A stretch of DNA of 64,000 bases, taken from assembly GCA_963833605.1 (NCBI GenBank), contig CAWHYZ010000011.1, positions 124,001 through 188,000 on the forward strand, given 5' to 3'. The notes under the pieces are model-generated. The model had not been told where the DNA came from. It made no database searches and saw only the letters and a list, made by a program, of their open reading frames with translations. A program made the position numbers and the translations under genes. The stretch comes from JAFAXD01 sp963833605 (GTDB lineage: Bacteria; Pseudomonadota; Alphaproteobacteria; Rhizobiales; Xanthobacteraceae). Below, piece by piece: positions 49,701 through 58,345 of the stretch. Within the stretch, counting starts at the first letter, position 1. The number at the start of each line of letters is the position of its first letter.

Positions 49701-52700
49701 ATGCTGCAGAGCTGGTCGGTCATTGCGGTCGCGCTCGGCTATATCGGGCTTCTGTTCGTCGTCGCGAGCTACGGGGATCGTACCCGCCGCGCCGATCGCC
49801 CGCGCCTGCTGATCTATCCGCTCTCGCTCGCGATCTACTGCACGTCGTGGACGTTCTTCGGCTCGGTCGGCCTCGCCTCGCGCACCGGCTACGACTTTCT
49901 CACCATCTATATCGGCCCGATGGTGATGGTGGGGCTCGGCTATCCGCTGATCCTGCGCATCGTGCGGCTCGCCAAGGCGCAGAACATCACTTCGATCGCC
50001 GACTTCATTGCGGCGCGCTACGGCAAGCACCAGGCGGTGGCGGCGGCGGTCGCGTCGATCACCATCATCGGTTCGATCCCCTACATCGCGCTGCAGCTCA
50101 AGGCGGTGTCGTCCTCACTCGGCGCGATCCTCGCCCATACCACAGCGCAGACCGGAGCGATCGAGTCGGAGCTCGGCGATATCGCGTTGTTCGTCGCCCT
50201 TACCATGGCGGCCTTCGCCATGCTGTTCGGTACCCGCCACATCGATGCCACCGAGCACCAGGATGGGCTGATGCTGGCGGTCGCGACCGAGTCGATCATC
50301 AAACTCGTCGCATTCGTCGCGGTCGGCGTATTCGTCACGTTCGTGATGTTCGACGGTCCGTGGGCGTTGTTCAAGCAGGCCATGGCGCAGCCCGACACCG
50401 CCAAGGTGCTCACCCGCGAGCCGACGATCTCAACCTTCGTGGCGATGACGCTGCTCTCGTTCTTCGCCATCATCCTGCTCCCGCGCCAGTTCCACGTCAG
50501 CGTGGTAGAAAACCGAAGCGAAGCCGAGGTCCGCCGCGCCGCCTGGCTGTTTCCGACCTACCTGATACTGATCAACCTGTTCGTTGTTCCGATCGCCATT
50601 GCGGGCCTGCTTACATTCAAGTCCGAGGCCGTCGATAGCGACATGTTCGTGCTGGCGCTGCCGCTCTACGCGGGCTCCGACCTGCTTGGGCTAGCCGCGT
50701 TCGTGGGCGGGCTGTCGGCTGCGACCGCCATGGTGATCGTGGAATCGGTCGCACTCGCCATCATGGCGTCGAACGATCTGGTGGTACCGCTGATCGTGCG
50801 CCGGAGCGACAATTTCCTCGCCCGTCATCCGGACGTCGGCGCCGTGCTGTTGCGGGTTCGGCGCGTTGCGATCGCGGCAATCCTGATCCTCGCCTATCTG
50901 TACTATCGCTCGACCGGCGAGGTGCAGCTTGCCTCGATCGGACTGCTGTCGTTCGCCGCCGTCGCGCAGCTCGCGCCGGCATTCTTCGGCGGCCTACTGT
51001 GGCGGCGCGCGACGGCCCGCGGCGCGCTCGCCGGGCTGACCGCTGGCATTCTGGTATGGTGTTACACCTTGCTGCTGCCGACCTTTGTCGACTCCGGCTT
51101 GATCAGTGCCAACTTGCTGATCGACGGACCGTGGGGAATCGACGCGCTGCGACCGCAGGCGCTGTTCGGGGCCGATCTGCCGCCGCTCGCCCATGGCGTA
51201 GCCTGGAGCCTGGCGATCAACAGCCTTGCCTACGTGACGTTTTCGCTTACCGGGGTGCCGGCATCGATCGAGCGACTGCAGGCAGAGATGTTCGTGCCGG
51301 CCGGGACCGCGCCGATGGCGCCGAGCTTCCGGCTGTGGCGGGCCTCCGTCACGGTCGAGGAGTTGGTCGCCACCGTCGTGCGCTATCTTGGCGAGGATCG
51401 CACCCGTGCAGCCTTCGCGAGCTTTGCCGCGACGCGTCGGCTCAGCCTCGATCCCAAGCGCGAGGCCGACTTCGAGCTCCTGCGCTATGCCGAGCACCTG
51501 CTCGCCTCCGGCATCGGCGCCGCGTCTTCGCGGCTCGTGCTCTCGCTGCTTCTGCGCAAGCGCATGTCGAGCCGGGCGGCGCTCAAACTGCTCGACGATG
51601 CGAGCGCCGCGATCCATTACAACCGCGAGATCCTGCAGACCGCCCTCGACCACGTGCGCCAAGGCATCGCAGTGTTCGACAAGGACCTGCGGCTCGTCTG
51701 CTGGAACCGGCAGTTCGGCGAAATCCTTGACCTGCCGCCGCATGAGGTGCGGGTTGGCGTCAACCTGGCCGAGCTCCTGCGCATCAATGCCGCAAACGGC
51801 GCATTCGGGCCGGGCGAGCCCGACAAGCTCGTGAGCGAACGGCTGGCGCGCTACGCGTCGGCAAGCGAGCCGTTCCTGGAACGCTTTCCGGAGCGCGCCC
51901 TCGTGGTCGAGGTACGGACCAACCGCATGCCCGGCTCCGGCCTCGTCACCACACTCACCGACATCACGCCAAGCGTTGCTGCCGCAGAGGCGTTGGAACG
52001 CGCCAACGCCTCGCTCGAGGGTCGCGTGCGCGAGCGCACCCGCGAACTCGAGCGGCTCAACGCCGAGCTTATCCGCGCCAAGGCCGAGGCCGACGACGCC
52101 AATATTTCCAAAACGCACTTTCTGGCGGCGGCGAGCCACGACATTCTACAGCCGCTCAACGCGGCGCGGCTGTATGTGACAAGCCTGGTCGAACGCCAGC
52201 GCGGCGGCGAGGAAGGCGAGCTGGTCGGCAACGTCGACGCGTCGCTCGAGGCAGTCGAGGAAATCCTCGGGGCGCTGCTCGACATTTCGCGGCTCGACAC
52301 CGGCGCGATGAAACCGGAGATCGCAAGCTTCCGCATTGACGGGCTTTTTCGTCAACTCGAGGTCGACTTCACGCCGCTGGCCCGCTCCAAAGGGCTGGCG
52401 CTTACCTTCGTGCCGTCTTCGCTCACCGTGCGCTCGGATCGGCGGCTGCTGCGCCGGCTGCTGGCGAACCTGGTGTCCAATGCCATCAAATACACGCCCA
52501 AGGGCCGCGTCCTGGTCGGCTGCCGACGGCGCGGCACGCGCGTTCGCATCGATGTCTACGATACCGGCATCGGTATTCCGAAGTCAAAACGGCAGACGAT
52601 CTTTGGCGAATTCAAGCAACTCGACGAGGGCGCGCAGGTGGCGCGCGGACTCGGCCTTGGGCTTTCAATCGTGGAGCGCATCGCACGCGTGCTCGATCAC

Positions 52701-53207
52701 AAGATCGAGCTCATCTCCGAGGTTGGGCGCGGCTCGCATTTTTCGGTGCGGGTGCCGCTCGCGCCCGCGCTCGCCGCCGAGCGTGCGACGCGCGCCCTAG
52801 CGCGCACCACGCTCAAGCTCACCGGATTGCATGTCATCTGCGTCGACAACGAACCGAAGATCCTCGACGGCATGGAAACACTGCTTGCCGGTTGGGGTTG
52901 CCGGGTGAGCAAGGCCGCCGATCTCGCCGGCGCACTCACTGCGCTCGATCAAGTTGGGCTCGCACCCGCGGGGGCGCTCGTCGACTATCACCTCGACGGC
53001 GGTAACGGCCTCGATCTGATTCGCGCACTACGGGAGCGTTACGGCGCCGACCTGCCGGCGCTTCTGATCACTGCCGACCGTGACGCCCAAGTGCGCGAGA
53101 CGGCACGCGCCATGGGCGTGGCGGTGCTGCACAAGCCGCTCAAGCCGGCCGCGCTGCGCGCGCTGATCTCCCAGTGGCGCGTGCGGGACATTGCCGCGGC
53201 GGAGTGA
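49701..53207 (+). CDS. Hybrid sensor histidine kinase with transporter-like sensor (SSS-PAS-HisKA-HATPase-REC)
   Basis: 1168 residues, start MLQSWSVIAVALGYIGLLFV. Residues 1-500 form a sodium/solute-symporter (SSS) domain with about 13 helices (YPLSLAIYCTSWTFFGSVGL, NITSIADFIAARYG, LPRQFHVSVVEN). A PAS domain at about 640-750 (LQTALDHVRQGIAVFDKDLR, LVCWNRQFGEILDLP). A coiled coil then HisKA with the phospho-acceptor His near residue 812 (FLAAASHDILQPLNAARLYV). HATPase: N-box LVSNAIKYTPKG near 924, G1 YDTGIGIPKS near 953, G2 RGLGLGLSIVERIA. Receiver domain from about 1045 with phospho-acceptor Asp near 1095 (GALVDYHLDGGNG). The S-H-D-I-L-Q-P-L motif is the NahK/ErcS' type. The ligand, perhaps a transported solute, is unknown. 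Confidence 0.93.
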   Translation: MLQSWSVIAVALGYIGLLFVVASYGDRTRRADRPRLLIYPLSLAIYCTSWTFFGSVGLASRTGYDFLTIYIGPMVMVGLGYPLILRIVRLAKAQNITSIADFIAARYGKHQAVAAAVASITIIGSIPYIALQLKAVSSSLGAILAHTTAQTGAIESELGDIALFVALTMAAFAMLFGTRHIDATEHQDGLMLAVATESIIKLVAFVAVGVFVTFVMFDGPWALFKQAMAQPDTAKVLTREPTISTFVAMTLLSFFAIILLPRQFHVSVVENRSEAEVRRAAWLFPTYLILINLFVVPIAIAGLLTFKSEAVDSDMFVLALPLYAGSDLLGLAAFVGGLSAATAMVIVESVALAIMASNDLVVPLIVRRSDNFLARHPDVGAVLLRVRRVAIAAILILAYLYYRSTGEVQLASIGLLSFAAVAQLAPAFFGGLLWRRATARGALAGLTAGILVWCYTLLLPTFVDSGLISANLLIDGPWGIDALRPQALFGADLPPLAHGVAWSLAINSLAYVTFSLTGVPASIERLQAEMFVPAGTAPMAPSFRLWRASVTVEELVATVVRYLGEDRTRAAFASFAATRRLSLDPKREADFELLRYAEHLLASGIGAASSRLVLSLLLRKRMSSRAALKLLDDASAAIHYNREILQTALDHVRQGIAVFDKDLRLVCWNRQFGEILDLPPHEVRVGVNLAELLRINAANGAFGPGEPDKLVSERLARYASASEPFLERFPERALVVEVRTNRMPGSGLVTTLTDITPSVAAAEALERANASLEGRVRERTRELERLNAELIRAKAEADDANISKTHFLAAASHDILQPLNAARLYVTSLVERQRGGEEGELVGNVDASLEAVEEILGALLDISRLDTGAMKPEIASFRIDGLFRQLEVDFTPLARSKGLALTFVPSSLTVRSDRRLLRRLLANLVSNAIKYTPKGRVLVGCRRRGTRVRIDVYDTGIGIPKSKRQTIFGEFKQLDEGAQVARGLGLGLSIVERIARVLDHKIELISEVGRGSHFSVRVPLAPALAAERATRALARTTLKLTGLHVICVDNEPKILDGMETLLAGWGCRVSKAADLAGALTALDQVGLAPAGALVDYHLDGGNGLDLIRALRERYGADLPALLITADRDAQVRETARAMGVAVLHKPLKPAALRALISQWRVRDIAAAE

Positions 53208-53410
53208 GTGAGTCGCAGGACAACTCCTGAGCGATGTTGCAACGCGAGACCGCACACGCTGGCTTTTCCACAATTCACGCCGCATCGCAGCGACGATTTA
53301 TGGTGATTCCCTGCCCACGATTTACTCATTTACCTGGGCCTGCGCATCAGGTTGTCGTAGAATGTATTAATCGCCTGGGAGGCGGTTCTCCTCAATCGGA
53401 ATCGGGAAAC

Positions 53411-53665
53411 GTGTATCGCATCGTCCGTGTCAGCGGCAGAAAGTCGGAACGTGTTGACAAGCGCTCACGCGCAGTGATCGCGGCTGGTTTCCTGCATGCG
53501 GCGGAAGCACGCGCGAGCGCGTTCCGATGGGTAAGCCGGTTCTGTCCGGAGGCGACCTATCTGCCCGATAGTGGCCGCTGGCGGGTGCAGGACGAGGACG
53601 GCTTGATTCATCTGTTTTGCATCGAGCAGGCGGTGGCAACAGGCGACGAGCGCACCGCAGCGTAG
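53411..53665 (+). CDS. Hypothetical protein
   Basis: 84 residues from GTG 53411 (ATCGGGAAAC upstream): MYRIVRVSGRKSERVDKRSR, AVIAAGFLHAAEARASAFRW, VSRFCPEATYLPDSGRWRVQ, DEDGLIHLFCIEQ. Mixed alpha/beta, Arg-rich, two Cys. The frame is open further upstream without coding character. No family recognised. Confidence 0.4.
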   Translation: MYRIVRVSGRKSERVDKRSRAVIAAGFLHAAEARASAFRWVSRFCPEATYLPDSGRWRVQDEDGLIHLFCIEQAVATGDERTAA

Positions 53666-53953
53666 GTATTCACGCTGCCCTCCTGATCCGCACTGCCATT
53701 TTCCAAGACACGTGGCCTGCGCCTCATTCTGCTTAAGCAATTCACGGCGGGCCCTCCGGCGAGTGAGGCCGTGCGACAATTCTTCGCAAGGTCAGCTAGC
53801 CCGGCGCAGCCAACGGGGCCGGGCCACATTTTGATTCTCTTTTCTGTTTCCCGCAGGGAAGGAAGCGCCGAAACCGGCAAGTCGACAGATAGATCGTCCG
53901 CGCTTTTGACACAGACCCGTGAGCCTTCGGTATCCGCTGGCGATGAACCGCCG
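53666..53953. other. Intergenic region before the ECF sigma gene
   Basis: No supported gene; the ECF-type promoter lies at its right end. Confidence 0.3.
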
Positions 53954-53980
53954 GGAACCTTTCGTTGGCAGATGCATCTA
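53954..53980 (+). promoter_or_regulatory. ECF-type promoter of the sigma factor gene
   Basis: GGAAC (53954-53958), 16 bases starting CTTTCG, then CATCTA (53975-53980), 22 bases before the ATG. The same arrangement (GGAACCTTTCG ... CGTCTA, spacing 16) precedes folE at 54701, which suggests autoregulation and a shared sigma factor. Confidence 0.6.
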
Positions 53981-54002
53981 AGGGGGAGCAAAGGAACATT
54001 CC

Positions 54003-54695
54003 ATGGTCCAACCACGAGCCAGGCAAGCAGCTCCCGCCAATTTGGATGATGCCGAACTGGTGCGGCGCGCACTCGCCAACGATGCCAATGCCTTTCGAAC
54101 GATCATGCAGCGGCACAACCGCCGCCTCTATCGCATCGCGCGAAGCGTGCTGCGCAACGATAGCGAAGCTGAAGATGCCGTTCAGGAGGCGTACGTCTCC
54201 GCCTTTGCGCATCTTGCAGGCTATCGAGGCGAGTCGGGACTCGCTGCCTGGCTCGCCCGCATTACCATGAATGAGGCTTTCGAACGGTTGCGGCGCCAGC
54301 ATCCTACCGTCGACATCGCCACACTGGAGGAAACACGAGCCGAGGCCGAGATCATTCAGTTTCCTCTATCGGCCCAGAACGATGACCCGGAACGCACGAT
54401 GGCTCAACGGCAGATTCTTCAACTGGTCGAGCGAGCAACCGACGACTTGCCGGAGGCCTATCGTCTGGTTTTCGTCACGCGCGTGATCGAGGGGATGAGT
54501 GTCGAGGAAACGGCGGAGCTTCTCGGCATCAAGCCGGAGACCGTCAAGACGAGGCTGCACCGGGCACGGCAACTCGTGCGCGACCAACTGAACAAGCAGA
54601 TCGGCCCGGTCCTGATGGATGCGTTTCCGTTTGCCGGCAGGCGGTGTGAGCGAATGACCAACGCAGTCATGAAGCGGCTCGGCCTTTCCGGCTGA
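54003..54695 (+). CDS. ECF-family RNA polymerase sigma factor
   Basis: 230 residues from ATG 54003 (AAAGGAACATTCC upstream). Sigma-2: NLDDAELVRRALANDANAFR, YRIARSVLRNDSEAEDAVQE, AYVSAFAHLAGYRGESGLAA, WLARITMNEAFERLRR; sigma-4: LPEAYRLVFVTRVIEGMSVE, ETAELLGIKPETVKTRLHRA. A C-terminal extension of about 30 residues (FPFAGRRCERMTNAVMKRLG) carries a single Cys and is typical of a rhizobial ECF subgroup. No anti-sigma gene is adjacent. Confidence 0.9.
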   Translation: MVQPRARQAAPANLDDAELVRRALANDANAFRTIMQRHNRRLYRIARSVLRNDSEAEDAVQEAYVSAFAHLAGYRGESGLAAWLARITMNEAFERLRRQHPTVDIATLEETRAEAEIIQFPLSAQNDDPERTMAQRQILQLVERATDDLPEAYRLVFVTRVIEGMSVEETAELLGIKPETVKTRLHRARQLVRDQLNKQIGPVLMDAFPFAGRRCERMTNAVMKRLGLSG

Positions 54696-54700
54696 ACCTC

Positions 54701-54727
54701 GGAACCTTTCGCTTTCCCATCCGTCTA
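54701..54727 (+). promoter_or_regulatory. ECF-type promoter of folE
   Basis: GGAAC (54701-54705), 16 bases, CGTCTA (54722-54727); the first bases after GGAAC (CTTTCG) are also shared with the sigma gene promoter at 53954. It begins six bases after the sigma factor stop codon. Confidence 0.6.
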
Positions 54728-54791
54728 ACAATTGTCGTCACGTCCACAACAGCCGGCGCCGCTCGCGCGCCGGCGACAGGAGAACATTGCG

Positions 54792-55409
54792 ATGAGTTCC
54801 AATGTGCGCGCGCTTGAGCCGATGCGGAGCCTGCATGTCCATGCCGCCCGGCCCGATCGCGCCGAGGTCGAAGCTGCGGTGCGAACCATCCTTCGGTGGA
54901 CAGGCGATAACCCGGAGCGTGGCGGCTTGATCGAGACCCCCGCCCGCGTCACCCGCGCGCTGGAAGAAGCTTTCGTGGGCTACACCCAGGATCCGGCCGC
55001 GATCCTGCTGAAATCGTTCGATGAAATCGAAGGCTATGACGAGATGATCGTGCTGCGCGCCGTCCGGTTCGAGAGCCATTGCGAACATCACATGGCTCCA
55101 ATTCTGGGGCGGGCGTGGGTGGCGTACGTCCCCAGCGGCCGAGTGGTCGGCATCAGCAAGCTCGCCCGCGTCGTCGAGATCTACTCCAAGCGCTTGCAGA
55201 TCCAGGAACGGTTGACAGCACAAGTCGCCAACACGATCGACGAGGCACTCAAGCCGCGAGGCGTCGGCGTCGTGATCAAGGCGTCGCACCACTGCATGAC
55301 CACGCGCGGAGTGCAAAAGCCTGACAGCGACCTGGTCACCAGCCGCATGCTCGGCTGCTTCCGCGACAATCCGGAACTGCGCCGCGAATTTCTCAGCATG
55401 ACGACCTGA
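54792..55409 (+). CDS. folE: GTP cyclohydrolase I
   Basis: Converts GTP to 7,8-dihydroneopterin triphosphate, the entry to folate and related pterins. 205 residues from ATG 54792 (GGCGACAGGAGAACATTGCG upstream). VEAAVRTILRWTGDNPERGG, LIETPARVTRALEEAFVGYT, VLRAVRFESHCEHHMAPILG (zinc Cys and catalytic His), GISKLARVVEIYSKRLQIQE, ALKPRGVGVVIKASHHCMTT, RGVQKPDSDLVTS (second zinc Cys in HHC). Complete. It sits between an ECF sigma gene and a Rieske/FAD oxidoreductase, unlike a housekeeping fol cluster. Confidence 0.95.
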   Translation: MSSNVRALEPMRSLHVHAARPDRAEVEAAVRTILRWTGDNPERGGLIETPARVTRALEEAFVGYTQDPAAILLKSFDEIEGYDEMIVLRAVRFESHCEHHMAPILGRAWVAYVPSGRVVGISKLARVVEIYSKRLQIQERLTAQVANTIDEALKPRGVGVVIKASHHCMTTRGVQKPDSDLVTSRMLGCFRDNPELRREFLSMTT

Positions 55410-55427
55410 CAACCAAGGGAAAAGCCA

Positions 55428-56966
55428 ATGGCGCACGAACCAGCCGCAGCCGCCGGCCCGGATCTCACGCAAGGCGTCCTACTCGCCGACCTCGTGGACG
55501 GCAAGCTGGTCGGGCACGTCGGCAACGAGGAGGTGCTGCTGGTACGCAGCGGCTCCGAGCTGTTTGCTGTCGGGGCTCATTGCAGCCACTACCACGCGCC
55601 TCTCGCGGACGGGATCGTGCTGGGACAGAGCATTCGGTGCCCTTGGCACCACGCCTGCTTCGATCTGCGGAGCGGCGAGGCGGTGCGGGCGCCCGCTTTG
55701 AGCCCGCTCGAGTGCTGGACGGTCGAGCAGAGGGACGGCCGTATCTTCGTCAAGAAAAAACGCGAACAGGCCAAGCCTCAGGCCAAAACACAGGCCAAGA
55801 CCATCGCGAACGCGCCGGAGAGAATCGTAATCGTTGGCGGCGGTGCAGCCGGGTTTGCGGCGGCCGAGATGCTGCGGAGGCGGGGGTTTGACGGCAGCAT
55901 CGTCATGCTGAGCCATGACGACGGCCCGCCGGTGGACCGACCCAATCTGTCGAAAGACTATCTTGCAGGCAACGCGCCGGAGGATTGGTTGCCGCTCCGC
56001 TCGGATGATTTCTACACTGAAAATAGTATCGAACTGCGTCTCAACACTGATGTCACCGGCATCGATGTGAGGACCTGCGAGGTCATGGTTGCCGGCGGAA
56101 AAAACCTGACCTATGACCGGCTGCTGCTGGCAACTGGTGCAGAACCGATAAGGCTGCCCATTCCGGGCGGCGACCGGCCGCATGTTTATACGCTGCGCTC
56201 GCTTGCCGACTGCCGCGCCATCATCGATGCCGCCAAAGGGGCGCGCCGCGCGATCGTCATCGGTGCAAGCTTCATTGGATTGGAGGCAACTGCCGCATTG
56301 CGCGCGCGCGACATCGAGGTCCATGTGGTGGCGCCGGAGCAGAAACCGATGGAACGCGTGCTTGGGCCTCAGATGGGTGACTTCGTACGCGCGCTGCACG
56401 AAGAGCATGGCGTCGTCTTTCATCTTCAAGACACGGTGATCGAGATCGACGGTCGGCGCGCGACGCTAAAAAGCGGCGCTGTGCTCGAAACCGATTTCGT
56501 GGTTGTCGGTGTCGGCGTCCGGCCGCGCGTGGCTCTCGCCGAACAGGCCGGTCTCACAATCGATCGCGGCGTGGCCGTGGACGGCTATCTCGAATCGAGT
56601 GTTCGCGGCATCTATGCGGCCGGCGATATCGCGCGCTGGCCCGACCCGCATTCCGGGAACAACATTCGCGTCGAGCACTGGGTCGTTGCCGAGCGCCAGG
56701 GACAGACTGCGGCTCGCAACATGCTGGGGCTGACTGAGAGATTTGACGCCGTACCGTTCTTCTGGACCCAGCATTACGACGTGCCGATCAACTATGTCGG
56801 CCACGCCGAGCAATGGGACGAAATCGCGGTCGATGGCGATATTAAATCGAAGGATTGCCTGTTGCGATACAAGAAAGGCGGTCGTGTACTCGCGATCGCA
56901 TCGATCTTCCGCGACGCCGAAAATCTTCGGGCCGAGTTCGCAATGGAGCAGGACGCACCGCATTGA
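55428..56966 (+). CDS. Rieske [2Fe-2S] plus FAD/NAD(P) oxidoreductase fusion (AIF/ferredoxin-reductase like)
   Basis: 512 residues. Residues 15-110: Rieske domain with AVGAHCSHYHAPLADG (C-x-H) and SIRCPWHHACFDLRSGE (C-x2-H) cluster ligands. Residues 125-510: two-dinucleotide-fold reductase: IVIVGGGAAGFAAAEMLRRR, VDRPNLSKDYLAGNAPEDWL, LLLATGAEPIRLPIPGGDRP, AIVIGASFIGLEATAALRAR, GIYAAGDIARWPDP, EHWVVAERQGQTAARNMLG. This domain pair occurs in apoptosis-inducing-factor-like reductases and in ferredoxin reductases of oxygenases. It begins 18 bases after folE, so the two are one operon. Confidence 0.9.
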   Translation: MAHEPAAAAGPDLTQGVLLADLVDGKLVGHVGNEEVLLVRSGSELFAVGAHCSHYHAPLADGIVLGQSIRCPWHHACFDLRSGEAVRAPALSPLECWTVEQRDGRIFVKKKREQAKPQAKTQAKTIANAPERIVIVGGGAAGFAAAEMLRRRGFDGSIVMLSHDDGPPVDRPNLSKDYLAGNAPEDWLPLRSDDFYTENSIELRLNTDVTGIDVRTCEVMVAGGKNLTYDRLLLATGAEPIRLPIPGGDRPHVYTLRSLADCRAIIDAAKGARRAIVIGASFIGLEATAALRARDIEVHVVAPEQKPMERVLGPQMGDFVRALHEEHGVVFHLQDTVIEIDGRRATLKSGAVLETDFVVVGVGVRPRVALAEQAGLTIDRGVAVDGYLESSVRGIYAAGDIARWPDPHSGNNIRVEHWVVAERQGQTAARNMLGLTERFDAVPFFWTQHYDVPINYVGHAEQWDEIAVDGDIKSKDCLLRYKKGGRVLAIASIFRDAENLRAEFAMEQDAPH

Positions 56967-57087
56967 ATTTCGTTAACCTCTCTGCGCGCGATCCCTCCAG
57001 AGAGGTGCTGCATGTCCCTGCCCCGGCGTCAGGTGAGCGGATTGACTCGGCTTTTGGACGACCCGGCTTGAGTTCTCCCGCTTCGCC

Positions 57088-57789
57088 TCAGGCTCGTCTC
57101 TGGGCAACGCGCCATGACGAGCGCGCTCTGCTGGTCATGAGCATGGCGAGGGCACCGTCCTGGGCGTGGATGAAGCGGTCGAGTCGCTCATGGTAGTCGG
57201 CTGGGACGGCGTTGCGGACCGACGGGCGTGCCAGCAGTGCAGCACGCCAGGCCACCGCTTTCGGTTTGTGCGCCAGGATGCGGTGGTCGAAAATATCGTC
57301 AAAGTTCTCGAAATAGCGAAACACCGGCGCGAACACCGCATCAACCAAGCCGAACGCGTCGCCGGCAAACCACGGTCCCTGCCCCAGCTCGGTTTCGACC
57401 CGCGCAAATTTGTCGGTCAGTGCCCTGGCCTTGAGATCGAGCGCCTCGCGGGTAGGCGCGACCTCCATCCCCCAGATATCGGACAGAATGGCTGAACCGA
57501 ATTCGATCCAGGCACGCTGCCTCGCGCGCGTCAGCGGATCCGCCGGGTAAAGCGGGCGCGGTTGTGTTTCCTCCAAGTATTCAAGAATCACAGCTGATTC
57601 GAAGATCACTTCGTCGCCGACCTTCAGCAGCGGCACCTTGCCGAGCGGCGAAATCCGCAGAAACCAGTCGGGTTTGGCGGCGAGGTCGACATAGCTGCGC
57701 TCGAACGCGACGCCTTTTTCAGTGAGCGCAATGGCGGCGCGCTGCACATAGGGGCAGAGGTCGTGGCTGACCAGTTGCAGCTTGGGCAT
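57088..57789 (-). CDS. Glutathione S-transferase
   Basis: 233 residues: MPKLQLVSHDLCPYVQRAAI with a probable catalytic Cys (CPYVQR, as in omega/beta classes), ALTEKGVAFERSYVDLAAKP, FLRISPLGKVPLLKVGDEVI, FESAVILEYLEE (glutathione-binding cis-Pro and ES pair). The C-domain is helical (TRARQRAWIEFGSAILSDIW, DAFGLVDAVFAPVFRYFENF). Divergent from a marR gene across a region of palindromes, so it is probably the MarR-controlled detoxification or reductase target. Confidence 0.85.
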   Translation of the reverse strand: MPKLQLVSHDLCPYVQRAAIALTEKGVAFERSYVDLAAKPDWFLRISPLGKVPLLKVGDEVIFESAVILEYLEETQPRPLYPADPLTRARQRAWIEFGSAILSDIWGMEVAPTREALDLKARALTDKFARVETELGQGPWFAGDAFGLVDAVFAPVFRYFENFDDIFDHRILAHKPKAVAWRAALLARPSVRNAVPADYHERLDRFIHAQDGALAMLMTSRARSSWRVAQRRA

Positions 57790-57808
57790 GACGGAGCTCC
57801 TGCGTCGA

Positions 57809-57879
57809 TTAATGCAATTGCATTAATTTAAATGCATCTACATTGATAAAGCAAGGTTGATGCAAATGCATGTAGATGC
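57809..57879. promoter_or_regulatory. MarR-type operator region between GST and marR
   Basis: TTAATGCAATTGCATTAA (57809-57826) is a perfect 18-bp palindrome. ATGCATCTACAT (57832-57843) and ATGTAGATGC (57870-57879) form a second inverted pair 26 bases apart. Both lie between the divergent starts at 57789 and 57892. Confidence 0.75.
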
Positions 57880-57891
57880 TAACAGCCCTGC

Positions 57892-58335
57892 ATGCCACGC
57901 AGCCCATCAGACGCGACCGTGCGCGCCTGGACCCGCCTGGTACGGGCCCAGAGCACGGCATTGTCAGGGGTCGAGGCGGACCTCAAAGCGGCCGGGTTCC
58001 CGCCCCTCGCCTGGTATGACGTGCTGCTGGAGCTTTCGCGCCACGACAGCCTGCGCCCGTTCGAAATCGAGCAGCAGGTGCTGCTGGCCCAGTACAACCT
58101 CTCGCGGCTGCTCGATCGCCTGGTGGCGGCGGGTCTGGTGGAGCGTCGCCCCTGCCCCGATGATAAGCGGGGTCAGATCGTGGCGATCACACCGACCGGG
58201 CGCGACCTGCAAAAGCGGATGTGGCCGACCTACCGGGCAGCAATTGAGCGCCATGTCGGCGGGAAGCTGAGCGATGCCGAGGCGGAGACGCTGGCCCGGC
58301 TGCTTGGGAAGCTCAGCGAAGAGCGGTCGCGTTGA
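57892..58335 (+). CDS. MarR-family transcriptional regulator
   Basis: 147 residues: MPRSPSDATVRAWTRLVRAQ, STALSGVEADLKAAGFPPLA, WYDVLLELSRHDSLRPFEIE, QQVLLAQYNLSRLLDRLVAA, GLVERRPCPDDKRGQIVAIT, PTGRDLQKRMWPTY. Winged helix with recognition helix LAQYNLSRLLDRLVAAG and wing RRPCPDDKRGQIV (single Cys in the wing). Likely represses itself and the divergent GST gene. Confidence 0.9.
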   Translation: MPRSPSDATVRAWTRLVRAQSTALSGVEADLKAAGFPPLAWYDVLLELSRHDSLRPFEIEQQVLLAQYNLSRLLDRLVAAGLVERRPCPDDKRGQIVAITPTGRDLQKRMWPTYRAAIERHVGGKLSDAEAETLARLLGKLSEERSR

Positions 58336-58345
58336 GCGTTGATAG

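Noticed and set aside
50994..52139. 381-codon open frame antisense to the hybrid kinase
   Set aside because: It mirrors the codon pattern of the kinase gene, which is certain from its domains.
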